Of a DNA stretch of 64,000 nt, positions 47,276 through 59,096 are shown piece by piece. The notes beneath the pieces are model-generated. The model was not told the origin of the DNA and did no database searches. It worked only from the letters and a program-made list of their open reading frames with translations. The stretch comes from Floccularia luteovirens. Lineage: Eukaryota; Basidiomycota; Agaricomycetes; Agaricales; Squamanitaceae. Position 1 is the stretch's first letter, and each line of letters opens with the position of its first letter. A program made the translations under genes and the position numbers. Location of the stretch: assembly GCA_009739215.1 (NCBI GenBank), contig VSJF01000008.1, positions 1,550,001 through 1,614,000 on the forward strand. The letters run 5' to 3'.

Positions 47276-49384
47276 ATGATTTCTACCTATCTCTATGTTT
47301 TGGCAACCTGGTTGTTTGCCCATTGGCTCAAACGCCTGTCCCAGAAACGGCCACCATTACCTCCGGGTCCACCCGCAGACCCATTAATTGGCCACCTTCG
47401 AATCATGCCTTCTACCAATCAAGAGAATGTGTTTTATGAATGGTCCAAAAAATATGGTATAATATTCTTTGACTGATACAGTGAAATGGTTTTTCATAAT
47501 GCTCCTCAGGTGATGTTATGCATCTAAGAGTTCCTGGACAGTCCATTATTGTCATAAACTCTGTCAAAGCTGCTGTCGAGTTACTCGACAAAAGGGGCAA
47601 TAATTACAGTGACCGACCGAGTTTTGTGATGTTCGAGTTGTGTGTAGCTTTCAGGATTCAACAGATTCTCCCTTTCATTGACTTGAATCCAGGATGGGCT
47701 GGGACTATACCCTGTCAGTTATGAGATATGGGAAAAAATTTCAACTGCATCGTAAACTTCTTCAGCAATATTTTGCTATTGCGAAATGTGGTGCTTATCA
47801 TGAAGTTCAACAACAATCGGCCCATGACCTGGTCCTAAATCTTTCTCGTACTCCAAAAGACCTGGAAGATCACCTACAACTGTTGATAAGTTCCGCTTCT
47901 TGACCTCTGCCCCGTTAGCTAATCTCAGTATTTCAGTTTTGCGGCTTCCATGGTTATCGGAATAACCTATGGACAAACCATTACCTCCAATGATAACACT
48001 TATATGGATATTGGTAAAAAAGTAGAATATGCATTGAGTCATTGTGGAGCTCCAGGGAACACTCCAGTCGATGTCCTACCATTTCGTAAGTTTCATCATG
48101 CTACCAATTATTGTCATACTAACTAAAATACTTGTCAGTGAAGCACATGCCACAATGGTTCCCAGGAACATTTTATGCGACAAAAGCGAGAGAATTTAGT
48201 AAGTTCGTCCGGAAGATGCGTGAATATCCATTCCAAATCGTCCAAAAGCAGCTTGTATGTCAACTGGGATTACAGAATATCTCCCTCGTCATCTTTAACC
48301 CTTGTTTTCCTAGGCGGAAGGTACAGCAAAGCCATCGTACCTGGCATATCACCTCGACAGGCTATTTCGCGAAGGGTCTGAATGTGATACCGATATTCAT
48401 GACATAAAAGGATCTGCTGCTGCAATCTATGCTGCTGGAGCAGAGACTGTTGGTCATTATTTTCTGAGCTTGGCCTCAAAGCTAACTTGGAGACAATCAG
48501 ACTTGGTCAACTATGTCTATTTTCATGTTAGCCATGACATTGAATCCGGGATGCCAAAAGAAGGCTCAGGAAGAAATTGATTCCGTTGTGGGTTCAGAAA
48601 GGCTGCCAGAATTTGGAGACAGAGGAGATCTTCCGTATGTTAACCTAATACTTCAAGAAACCTATAGGCATGTAAAGATTTCCTCTCCGATATTTGCACA
48701 TTAACAAAGCAAAATATTTTAGATGGAATAGCGTTCTGCCTATGGGTACTACTACAATATCTTCTAGAATGCTTACGACCTGACCCATGACCTAGGTGTA
48801 CCACATCGCACTGTGGAAGATGATGTATACAATGGTATGTTTATTCCGAAGGACTCAATTGTTATTGCAAACGGACGGTATGTGATGGTATTTACAATGA
48901 GTGTCAAAGCTCTTGTTAACCAGTCTGGCTCAGTGGTATGGCCATCGACGAGAAGGTTTACCAGGAACCTCTCGTATTTAATCCAGATCGATATTTGGAT
49001 AAACCCTACGGTCGTGGAGAACCAACTCCCACGTCACAGTTCGGATTTGGTCGAAGGTGTGTTATCCGCCATATAGTACCTTCGGCATATCTAAACATAT
49101 ATGCAAGAATTTGTCCTGGCAGGCACTTTGCAGACGCAGGCTTGTTCATTGCAATCGCTTACATTCTCTCTGTTTTCAATATAAAGAAGGTGATTGGAGA
49201 GGATGGGAAAGAAATTACACCAGAAGTTGCCTTACAAACAGGTCTAGTGAGGTACGTAGAGTTTCTATTTTTCTTCACTGACTTCTAACTTGGTGCCAGT
49301 CATCCTAAACCCTTCCAGTGTAAGTTGGAGCCAAGAAATGGGGCAGCGGCGGCGCTATTGGCTCAGATGAGTACCACCGAATAA
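47276..49384 (+). CDS. cytochrome P450 monooxygenase (P450-7)
   Basis: First member of the 7/8/9 subgroup. It has the anchor MISTYLYVLATWLFAHWL, hinge PPLPPGPPADPLIGHLRIMP, GDVMHLRVPGQSIIVINSVK, and C-helix GWDYTLSVMRYGKKFQLHRK. YALSHCGAPGNTPVDVLPF is followed by HMPQWFPGTFYATKAREF. I-helix IYAAGAET, K-helix LQETYR, WNSVLPMG and VPHRTVEDDVYNGMFIPKDS come next. Then come FNPDRYLDKPYGRGEP and the haem loop FGFGRR-ICPGRHFAD. It ends PRNGAAAALLAQMSTTE and TAA at 49382-49384. The intron after LQETYR has a GCATGT donor (GC-AG type); the others are GT-AG. The usual Arg at the end of the HLQR exon is changed to Leu at the splice-spanning codon. No stop or frame break was seen. Confidence 0.85.
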
Positions 49385-49929
49385 ATCTGTGCTTATATAT
49401 CCTGGAAACAACTGTAACAATAATACCAATTTCAAATCACAAAGTTCTGTCATACTTTATGTCAACAAAAGAACAACGAACTATAGCTTATAATGAGAGA
49501 ACCACTAGGATTTGAAAATAGCGTTTCGGGTTATCTAGTAAGATAGACCAGATCATAAACCAAGAGAAAACCTTGCTTGCAATGGAATGATGTCGACTTT
49601 CAAGAGGGTCTTGCATGACATATGTTAGTCCTAACTATAATGGTTCCGGTGTCACTTGTGTTACAGTTCTGTCTAAGATTTGGAGAAGTGAGTGCAAGCT
49701 TTACCAGGTATCTTGAATCCCTACAATTTTAAAGTTTCTCAGTGTCTGCTGTACTCGCCAACTCAATAAAAATTTCCAGCTTATGAGTGGCATAGCTCAA
49801 AAACTGTTAGACCAACTAAAACACCTCAATTCAATTTCAGTGAAGGGCATAAATTCCATTGGTTGAGGTCTGGACGTGTTAACGAGTGGGACCATACGCA
49901 TAATATGTGTTAGTATACTGTGAACCTTC
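49385..49929. other. 3' spacer with a P450 last-exon remnant
   Basis: The flank to about 49620 resembles the 3' flanks of P450-8 and P450-9. At 49695-49865 there are pieces of a P450-3/4-type 3' end: AAGCTTTACCAGGTATCTTG and CTGTTAGACCAACTAAAACACC, then CTCAATTCAATTTCAGTGA. No functional gene is present. Confidence 0.5.
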
Positions 49930-52051
49930 CTAAAATTCAACGATTTCATCCAACATCCTCTGCGAACTTGCATTGCGAGGTCGAATTATACATTTGTACT
50001 CTTTGGGATGACTGCAGAACTGTAAGTAAATCAATACGAAACTGTCACCAATATCACGTACTTTGCTAACCCTGAATCGAATGCAATTTCAGGAGTGATC
50101 TCATTTCCATGCTTATCAATTGCTTTCTCTATTGTAAATGCTGCTAACACTGATGCGATTGCAAAGAAGACGCTTTGGTCTGCTAGGTGGCGACCAGGGC
50201 ATATTCTGGTAGGTTGGAAGAATAAGGCGACGTATCAAAATAATAACCCCATTTCATAACCCACCTGCGTCCATAGCCATATTGAGCAGTCGGAACAGGT
50301 TCATTTCTACCTATCGGGTTAGGAAAATAGCGATCCGGGTTGAATTCTCTAGCATTTGCATATGTGTCTTCATTCCAGAAGATTCCTCTGGAGGTTCAGA
50401 TATGAGAAAATAAAATGAACCAGTATTTATAATCCAGAAATAACCTTGTATTGGCAATAACAATTGATCCTTTTGGAATGAACATGCCCCGGTAAACATC
50501 ATCCTTGACTGATGTATGAGGGATACCTGCACAATGCATAGGTCAGATCGATGATGAATCGTCCCAACTATCAATGATTCCCCCAAAGACATACCTAGAG
50601 GTGCGACGGGGTTCCACCTTGACTATTGTTAGTATGTGACATAAAAATGGGAAAAGGTAGGCATTACCGGTAACACTCAAGAATGAGATTGTTAAGGTAT
50701 GGTAAAGATGATCGATCCCCAAATTCAGGTAGTTTTCCAGGTCCAACTATGGTGTCGAGTTCTTCTTGAGCTTTCTTTTGGCATTCTGGGTGTAACACCA
50801 TGGCCAGCATGAATATTGCCAGAGTGGACGCAGTCTAATGGATCCAGTCATTGAGATTGATTGGGCAATAAGGTCTGGCTCACAGTATCTGCCCCTGCAG
50901 CGTACATCATCACACCAGCGCCTTGTATATCGTGGTCAGTGTATTCACATTGGTCACCTTCCTGATGAAGTTTCTCGAGGAGGTGAGCCATGAAAGACGG
51001 TTTTGCAATTCCTTGAGCCTGCAAAATGTTGCATTATATCCCATGAAATGAACCTGAATACACGTACCATCTGCTTCTGGCATTCATTGAACGGATATTC
51101 TCGCATGTTTTCGATAAGCGGTCGTATAGCTCTTGACATAGTAGCGTAGTACGTTCCTGGAAACCAAGTTGGGAAATATCGTACTGGTACTGTATCAGTG
51201 TCATAAAACGAGACTCGATGGAGGACCTCACATATTGGCACAAAATCAACTATAGTGTTTCCTGGAGGACCGATGGTGGTCATTGCATGGACAATTGCAT
51301 TCCCCATTTGAGTGTACTTGTCATCATCCAAAGTAGCAGTATGTCCGTAGCCGATGTCGATTATCACATTTGTCGCAAATCTTTGCAGAATTTGTAAGAT
51401 ATCTTATTTTATAGAACTACCGTCGATTCGTACCGTTTGAGATGTGCATCAAACTCTTTTGGATCTTTTCGTAAATGAAATAATAGTCGTCGAGACTCTC
51501 GCATGAGTACATCCCGAAAGCTTTCGCATTGCTTCTGGGAGAAATATTGAAATATTTTCCTATGTAGTCGAAGCTGCTTGCCGTCTCTCATCATAAGCAA
51601 TGAAGTTGAACCCCATCCCGATCTACGACGACAAATTTAGCATTGAAATTTGTAAACTGAAATGACTTCTTACAGCTCAGCAAGCACGAATCGTTGCCTG
51701 TCACTATAATTATGACCCCTCTTATCGAGTAGATCAACAGCTGCTTCGTGGCTATTGAGGGCAATGATTGATCCCCCAGGTATTCGAAGTTGCATAACAT
51801 CCCCTGTTAACGATTTTCAGTCGCCATAAGTTAGCGGTAAATAGCCATCCTGGTTATAAGGGGTTACCATAGATCTGTGACCACTCGAAGAGTTTGAATT
51901 CTAGACCAACAGATGGGATGATGCGAATGTGTCCAATCAGGGGGTCCGCAGGTGGTCCGGGAGGCAAAGGAGCTCTTTGAGGACGAGGTCGTAGCCAAAC
52001 GAAGAAGCCAAAACCGGATAAAATGGCTGCCAACAGGACAGGAAAGGCCAT
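49930..52051 (-). CDS. cytochrome P450 monooxygenase (P450-6)
   Basis: The only apparently intact minus-strand P450. It has the anchor MAFPVLLAAILSGFGFFVWL, hinge APLPPGPPADPLIGHIRIIP, GDVMQLRIPGGSIIALNSHE, and C-helix RDGKQLRLHRKIFQYFSQKQ. IGPPGNTIVDFVPI precedes FPTWFPGTYYATMSRAIRPL. I-helix MYAAGADT, K-helix LECYR, WNPVAPLG and FIPKGSIVIAN follow. The last segments are FNPDRYFPNPIGRNEPVPTA, the haem loop YGYGRR-ICPGRHLAD and PRNASSQRMLDEIVEF, with TAG at 49930-49932. The first aromatic of the haem signature is Tyr instead of Phe. This is the living sister of pseudogene P450-5; intron positions are shared. Confidence 0.82.
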
Positions 52052-52206
52052 GGACTAAAAGGTACTAGTCTCGAAAGTTGAGGGAATTGACGCAGTGGGA
52101 GAGAGAAAGAATTAAAATATTGTATCACATACTTCCTACAAAAACACTTATATCCTTCAGTACTTAGAGGCTGTGACAAATCCTGCACATTCTAATAATA
52201 TACTTG

Positions 52207-52601
52207 TGTAGAGCGCCGAAGTCCTTACATATAGTGCCTTGGTGGCCGTAAAAGCCGACCTTACTGTATCACTCGAAAAGTCATTCGCCGATGTTGTAGG
52301 TAGTAACGCGCAGGAGATGCTGAAGGCCAGCAATTTGATGCCGTGGAAGCGACGAATGCTTGCGGTATTGCGTGACCTTGGACTGGAACAACTTACCATG
52401 GTCAAAGAGTCAAGAGGACGACTTGGCGTTCTCGCAACCAGATGCGCATTATACAGAATGACAGCTGATGAATCTAATTTTGACATCTCAAAATTACGAA
52501 AGCTACAGGAAGAACTACACCTTATGGAGAATTTAGTGCTGATGAAGACTGTTATGATTTTATACCTTGGATCAAGTGCAATAATGACCAAACATGATTA
52601 A
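52207..52601 (+). pseudogene. coding-like orphan fragment (about 130 residues)
   Basis: The plus-strand frame is open from just after a TAG at about 52206 to TAA 52599-52601. It has no ATG until internal positions, so it would be an internal or last exon. It reads SAEVLTYSALVAVKADLTVS, SFADVVGSNAQEMLKASNLM, then LREL-like helices and ISKLRKLQEELHLMENLVLM. It is helical and charge-patterned, suggesting real protein origin. I do not recognise the family. Its 3' end runs into the foldback repeat at 52570. Confidence 0.3.
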
Positions 52602-52826
52602 ATATAAATATGTACAACGCCAACTTTGACTCGCGACAGAGGGGCTGGCACATTTCCATATCGATCAGGGTCGCTCCCTCGACCGAGGTCCTGAGAATCC
52701 CGGTCTGACTCTTAATTTCTGATTTGTAAGCATTAAGATGTACCTCTATCGCGATTTGGAGGTCAAAGTTGGCATTGTACATATTTATATTTAATTATGT
52801 TTGGTTATTATAAGGATGCACCTCCA
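52570..52826. mobile_element. foldback (long inverted repeat) element
   Basis: The left arm is about 52570-52644, with ATTAAATATAAATATGTACA and CGCCAACTTTGAC. The right arm is its near-perfect inverse at about 52744-52826, with a spacer of about 100 bases. The arms have a few mismatches and small indels. The shape fits a MITE or foldback transposon relic; no target duplication was identified. Confidence 0.6.
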
Positions 52827-52913
52827 TCGAGCGAATGAGGGCATGCTGGTTTTAGGAGCCTGCCCGATCTAATTTAATATAATAAACGACTTGGGTTTTA
52901 TAAGATCACGTGA

Positions 52914-52982
52914 ACATCAGCAAACTCCGGGTCTGCTATAGCACTCCATAGTGTCCATAGTGGACCCGGAGTTTGCTGATGT
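52914..52982. repeat. 20-bp perfect hairpin
   Basis: The left arm ACATCAGCAAACTCCGGGTC (52914-52933) and its perfect inverse GACCCGGAGTTTGCTGATGT (52963-52982) flank a 29-base loop that itself contains short inverted words (CACTCCATAGTG-like). No poly-T tail or gene end is adjacent, so a terminator role is not supported. Confidence 0.7.
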
Positions 52983-55129
52983 ACGCACCACCGGTCAATA
53001 AACGAGGAATCAAAAAAAATAAAATAAAATAATATGTAAGTCAGTATCCTTTTCGCTGTCTGAGAGTTATCCGGCTATATCTATATCAACAGATCATGAG
53101 GTTTTCCAGTAGCCTGTAACCCCTGCTTCCCAAGGATGCGTTTGCACTGTACATCTTATAGCCTCATCTAGTATCATTGTCTGTAGGTATAGCTTCAGAC
53201 CTTCCTGTCATTACCTGTATAAACGTTGACATGATGTGTAATAACAGTGACCATTGCGCAAGTACCTAGCTGATGGTAACTGATGCTGCTGATTCAAACC
53301 ACAAATCAGCTACAACTGTCCGAGAAAAAGAATCACATCTTCGTTGTTGCAGATCAGGTAGAGATGATATTGTGTTTAAATCTAGGCTAACAACAAGCAG
53401 TCATCTAATGTTCTGTGTATACTATGTACCGCGGCAATTCGACTTCTGATTCCTTGACCGAACCTAGCAAGACACCGGACCGGAACCAATTTGCACAGTC
53501 CTTCCTTGCCCTGATTCAAACATTTGTAGCTGTATGAAGTTACCATGTTCGCTCCCACACTTTTATCAAAACTGTCGTGTTATTGGCTGACAAGATCTCA
53601 GAAAATCAAGAATGAGCTGTGCCAGATCTATATATCAATATTTACGCCTTTAGGACCTGCTGCAAATGTGAGCTATTTGCCGTGTCAAATCCGGTATACC
53701 CTTTGCCGATTCTACGTATGACTCCCCTTGACTTGTAGTTGCTCTGAGAGATACTTGTCTTATGATCTGGCCCACTCGCAGATTCCCTGTTTAGGACGAC
53801 TCATGTGTTGTGCCTGAGAGCTGATTTCGCTGTACTGAAAGGAGAGGGTATAACTAAATCGTCACATTCCCCCCAGTACGCATCTCGATATGCAATCTGA
53901 AAAGAAGCCGGATGAACATGAATGATATAACCAGTGATTACCAATCCTACCCATAAGCTATTCAAATTGTTAATATTCTCATCCCAGGTCTGCGTCATTA
54001 TGTATGTGCATTGCACGAAAATGTTCCAATTCCAACTATACTTCACGAATAGTGCAATACCAGCGGGTAACTGGTAATTAGAGCAAGTCTTCATGGCTCC
54101 GCAGTGACAAATGTACATTTCCGATACCAGCGTTTGGCTATAACTACAGGTATGTCCCTCCTAAGTTCTTCGACTGGCTGCAGACGGCCCAATCAGGCAG
54201 CTTGCGATGGAAGCTGACAGAACACTGGACCCAGAATCAATTTCGCACGGTTCCTCTAAATCCCGATAACAACCCACAACAAGTTTGGGACCGTTCCCAC
54301 ACTTTCACCAACGAGGTGTCATGGGTTGGTAGCTACCACAATCTCGGGAAACCTTCTAATCACTGAAGAATAAGCTGTACCGACTTTGTATGTCAGCTAT
54401 ACTTCACGAATAGTGTCATGCTAGCGGGTATCTTTTGATTAGAGTGATTAATACTTCTAAATTTCAGCTTTCACAGCTCTACAATGAGGGAGATCCAATT
54501 CTCACACCATGAAGAAAGCGATTGGAGAGCCAGAACTGTTCAAATTTATTGGATAACAAGATAAGGATTCGCAAACATTGCAAAATTCTTCTAGGATTCT
54601 TTATGTGGCACTTGCATATATGTGTGGTATCGATCAGTATGATTCAGTGTTCCACAGACTTGTGGTTGGTGCTATCTATGAGCACCGGCCAGAGTTGTCT
54701 TGCATCATAACAATCCAATTCTAGCAGAACATATAACTCTGCCCAATACTGAAAATATAGCTTAGAACATCGTTTGAGCTGGTTTCTGATGGATATGTAT
54801 GGGCTTCAGTGAACCAAGGGATGCAAATCACTTTGGTGAGATTTTTCAACACTCATGAGTTAGCGATTGAATGAAAAGGCTAATCTAAAAGTATGTGAAG
54901 TATCATAAGCCAAGAATGTTCGATATTAAGCGTGTTCTCCTATTTGCAACTTATGGTAGTACCACCCTGATCATCACGATATGATCCCATTGGCGGCTGT
55001 CATCCGATGTTTGTTCAGCCATTTCTACATCAACGATGCTTATAAAACCCCGTCGAAGTTGATGTGAGGAGAAGCACATCTACCAGCCTTGTGACAATCT
55101 CAGAATAGAGATGATATCATGTCAATGAG
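52983..55129. other. gene-poor region with weak internal duplication
   Basis: No gene is supported. Two segments, about 53465-53640 and 54215-54400, look like diverged direct repeats (CGCTCCCACACTTTTATCAA against CGTTCCCACACTTTCACCAA). AACTATACTTCACGAATAGTG near 54036 recurs near 54402. TATAAAA at 55130-55136 begins the P450-8 core promoter. Confidence 0.4.
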
Positions 55130-55136
55130 TATAAAA
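55130..55136 (+). promoter_or_regulatory. TATA box of P450-8
   Basis: TATAAAA in the context AATGAGTATAAAACCTCC lies about 70 bases before the ATG. It is nearly the same context as upstream of P450-7 (ACGAGTATAAAACTTCC at 47192). Confidence 0.55.
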
Positions 55137-55204
55137 CCTCCTTTACTACTCGTTATATAAGGGATATCGCGCTGTGATATCAATCCCACACCTACCATTT
55201 TCGA

Positions 55205-57757
55205 ATGATTTCTACCTATCTATATGTTTTAGCAACCTGGGTATTTGCCCATTGGCTTAAACGCTCTTTACAGAAACGGCCACCATTACCTCCGGGTCCG
55301 CCTGCAGATCCATTGATCGGCCACCTCCGAATCATGCCTTCAACAAATCAAGAAAATGTGTTTTATGAATGGTCCAAAAAATATGGTATGCCATTCTTTG
55401 ACCGATACAGTGGATGGTGTTTTATAACATTTCCCAGGTGATGTTATGCACTTAAGAGTCCCTGGACAATCTATCATTATCTTAAACTCTGTGGAGGCAG
55501 CCGTCGAGTTACTCGACAAGAGGGGCAATAATTATAGTGACCGACCGAGTTTCCCGATATTCGAGTTGTATGTAATTTTCAGGGTTCAGCAGGTCCTTCT
55601 CCCTTTCATTGACTTGATTATAGGATGGGCTGGGAGGATATTCTAGGATTTATGCGATATGGGAAAAAGTTTCAACTGCACCGTAAACTTTTCCTGGAAT
55701 ATTTTGCCGGTGGGAAATGTAGTGCCTATCATGAAATGCAACAACAATCGGCTCATAATTTGCTCCTGAATCTTTCTCGCACTCCCCAAGACTTTGATAA
55801 ACACTTACAACGGTCGAGATTTTTGCTTGTTAACTTCTACCCCGTTAGCTGATCTCGGTGCTTCAGTTTTGCGGCTTCTATGATTATCCAAATTGCCTAT
55901 GGACAAACAATTACTTCCGATGATGACACTTACATGGATATTGGAAAAAACGCAGAATATGCATTGAGCAATTGTGGAGCTCCAGGGAATACTCCGATCG
56001 ATGCCTTACCATTCTGTAAGTTTCATCGTGTTAACAATTATCATTCTAACCAAGATCCTGGTTAGTAAAACATATGCCGTATTGGTTCCCAGGAACGTTT
56101 TATGCGAAGAAGGCGAGGGAATTTAGAAAGTTCATCCGGAAGTTGCAGGAATATCCATTCCAAGTCGTCCAAAAGCAATTTGTATGTCAAGTGTAAATTC
56201 AATGTATCTACCAAGTTGCCGTTAACCCCCGTTTTCCCAGGCGGAAGGTACAGCAAAGCCATCATACCTGTCCTATCACCTAGACAGGCTATTTCACAAA
56301 GAATCTGAAAGTGGTATCGATATTCATGACATACAAGGATCCGCCGCTACCATCTATGCTGCTGGAGCAGAAACTGTTAGTTATCATCTTCCCAGCATAG
56401 CCTCATGTGAGATTATGACAAGTATATGTCTTAATAGTAAACACGCTAGCTCAGTGTTTGCGTGGTCAAACGACTATAATATTATTTACCTTAATAGTAA
56501 ACACGCTAGCTACTTTACTATTAGTATAAATTGTAAGGAAAGTAAAGAACGTTCTCACCTCAGTGTTTGCGTGGTCAAACGACTGAGGTGTTCAAAAAAT
56601 ATCAAGATGTTTAAATATTTAAAGAGCAGATAGGCTATACCTTTTCGAGGTAGCGTAAAAAGAGAAAACAAACGAATCTACTTTTAAGTGATCAAAGGAG
56701 GACATAAAAAAGGAATGGTATAATTATTGACGCAGGTGTTAATAAAAGGAATAGTATAATAAGAAGAAGGTGCGTTATGTCCGATGAGTTTAGGTGCGCG
56801 TTTGGACTTGCGCGCGCTTGTTATTTCAACACCTCATAGCTAACTCGGAGACAATCAGACTTGGTCAACTATGTCCATTTTCATGTTGGCCATGACATTG
56901 AATCCAGAATGCCAAAAGAAGGCTCAGGAAGAAATTGACTCCGTCGTTGGTTCAAAAAGGCTCCCAGAATTTGGAGACCGAGGAGATCTTCCGTACGTTA
57001 ACCTCATACTTCAAGAGACCTACAGGTATATAGAGATCAACATTCCAATTTTATGTGATGGATCTTACAAAATAAACTGTTTTAGATGGAATAGTGTTGT
57101 GCCCATGGGTACGACTACAATATCTTATCGCTGGCCCAGGATACTTACGACCATGACCTAGGTATACCACACCGCGCCGTGGATGATGATGTATACCATG
57201 GCATGTTCATTCCGAAGGACTCGATTGTTATTGCAAATGGACGGTATGTCGTAATACCTACCATGAGTGTCAATACTCTTGTTTACCAGCCGGGTTCAGT
57301 GGTATGACCATCGATGAGAAGGTATATCAAGAACCTCTCGCATTTTATCCAGACCGATATTTGGATAAGCCACATGGTCGTGGAGAACCAATTCCTACGT
57401 CACAATTTGGCTTTGGTCGAAGGTATGTTGTCTGCCTATATAGTATCTTCGACATCTCTAAACCATATCCAAGAATTTGTCCCGGAAGGCACTTTGCGGA
57501 CATAAGCTTGTTCATTGCAATAGCTTCCATTCTCTCTGTTTTCAGTATAAAGGTGATTGGAGAAGATGGGAAAGAGATTACACCAGAAGTTGCCTTGGAA
57601 ACGGGCATTGTGAGGTACGTGGATTCTCTACCTGTCTGCATATGAATGTGCTGACTTCTGACCTGAAACAAGTCATCCTAAATCGTTTCAGTGTAAGTTG
57701 GAGCCAAGAAATGAGGCCGCGCGAGTGCTTTTGGCTCAGATGAGTCTCACCGAATAA
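55205..57757 (+). CDS. cytochrome P450 monooxygenase (P450-8)
   Basis: Subgroup sister of P450-7 and P450-9. It has the anchor MISTYLYVLATWVFAHWL, hinge PPLPPGPPADPLIGH, C-helix DILGFMRYGKKFQLHRKLFL, YALSNCGAPGNTPIDALPF and HMPYWFPGTFYAKKAREF. I-helix IYAAGAET, K-helix LQETYR, WNSVVPMG, IPHRAVDDDVYHGMFIPKDS and YPDRYLDKPHGRGEPIP follow. The haem loop is FGFGRR-ICPGRHFAD and the end is PRNEAARVLLAQMSLTE, with TAA at 57755-57757. The intron after the I-helix exon (about 56376-56856) is about 480 bases instead of about 55, because of an insertion. SIKVIGEDG is one residue shorter than SIKKVIGEDG in its sisters. Coding exons are open; correct splicing of the enlarged intron decides whether it works. 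Confidence 0.82.
56408..56833. mobile_element. insertion inside the P450-8 intron
   Basis: Relative to the matching introns of P450-7 and P450-9, about 430 bases are added. CCTCAT lies on both sides (about 56402-56407 and 56834-56839 by comparison). Inside, TTAATAGTAAACACGCTAGCT occurs twice (about 56431 and 56491), as does CAGTGTTTGCGTGGTCAAACGACT (about 56452 and 56560). The ends share loose inverse similarity (GTGAGATTATGACA against GAGGTGTTGAAATAACA). It is probably a small transposon or transposon fragment, with no coding function. Confidence 0.55.
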
Positions 57758-59096
57758 ATCTGCTGTATATCCTGGAATATGGCAATACCAACCACATTTG
57801 CGTGGACTCGGTCACATACCAAGAATATTGATGTCAACGAACGAGAGGTTGAAAAACGACATTTCGGATTATTGAGTACGATAGAAGAAATGACGACCTT
57901 TTATTCCTCAGATAATAAACCAATTTTCAATTTCGAAGAAGACTTGCTTGCAACATTATCAAGGACGATCCAACTGAATTGAGACGGAGGTCTAGAATGT
58001 GTAGATGATGTCTATAAAAGACCTATGAAAATGAGGTATGTGAAAACATATCTTATACAACTGCGACCGAGTTCCCCCGCCTGTGGTCGAGTAGGCTAAT
58101 CACTTCACAAAATATCCGGACTCTGAGACGTAGTAAGATAGTCACAGAAGGAAGTATTTAAGTGAACAAGGAGTAGTGACAGAGTTACCATCTCTTTCTC
58201 CCACCACAATGTTCACTCAACTCCTACAAATTTGCTCGCTCTCGTTACCCACCTACTCCAAATATTACTACCTCGGAGAGAACACCCAGTCTGCACAACA
58301 CCGATTCCAAATCAAAATCAGTGTCTCCAACAACGAACTCATCCATTCGATGCAGCTCGTCTCGTCGCTAGTTGGTACTCGCGCTAGGGTCGGAGGTCAC
58401 CCCAGATAGTCTGATAGCATGGCACAGGATCTCCTGATTAGCATTACATAATGCCACGTTGAGCAAGGGAAATGTGAACTTGACATACCACAACAGAAAT
58501 CCCAGAATATCGCGCTAGAACAAAACACTATTCCCGCGCTAAGTACTGTACCATTCGGAGTCGACCATCTTTCGGTTAATCACGGCTCTAGCACATCGTT
58601 AATCATTGATGGATTGATTTGCTGATGGGATTGAAACTTCCGCAACAAGCTTCTGGCATTGGAACATTCTTAATACCAGTGAACGCATTGGCATAATTGC
58701 ATTGTATCTTATTAACTGAGGTCCTTAGTAAATGTATAAAATTTACCGAAGGGATAGAGACAATGGATGCTGAGCGCTGAAATATATGAACTAACTGAAA
58801 GATGGTCGACTCCGAATGGTAGGAGAGGATAGTAAGCATTAGATATTCTTACCAAGGCCTTACAAAGAAAGGTACACGAAGCACTTACTTATGAGACCGG
58901 AGTGATACCCAGGGTGTATAGATACTTATTATAGGTTATACCCTCAATTCACGTCTTATTAGGATTACTTACGGGCTGTGTTTCAATGAAGAGATATTTA
59001 TTATTGTTTATATCATGGCTATGCTCTGTCTTTTATATTACCTTCTACGTACCGACTGCACGCACCTCAGTCAAGACTTGCATCTGCCAGTTTCTA
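57758..59096. other. spacer between P450-8 and P450-9
   Basis: The 3' flank to about 58010 is a duplicate of the flank after P450-9 (61250-61500). A frame from ATG 58209 (MFTQLLQICSLSLPTYSKYY) with an upstream TATTTAA near 58155 has promoter-like context. However, it lacks any family mark and ends at about 58409. No gene is assigned. Confidence 0.35.

Noticed and set aside
52157..52591. Minus-strand open frame of 144 codons with Ser/Thr/Arg-rich sequence
   Set aside because: It mirrors the better plus-strand frame, and its composition is typical of an antisense shadow.
54510..54540. P450-like word GAAGAAAGCGATTGGAGA
   Set aside because: It resembles the P450 sequence AAGAAAGCGATTGGAGA, but the flanks show no further P450 similarity. 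Too short to call.
57779..57982. Plus-strand frame of 67 codons after P450-8
   Set aside because: The homologous 3' flank after P450-9 (61250-61470) is riddled with differences that do not preserve a frame, so this is non-coding flank.
58176..58409. Possible small secreted protein or hydrophobin
   Set aside because: A promoter-like TATTTAA and an ATG are present, but the hydrophobin cysteine pattern is absent and the frame has no hydrophobic signal of the usual kind.
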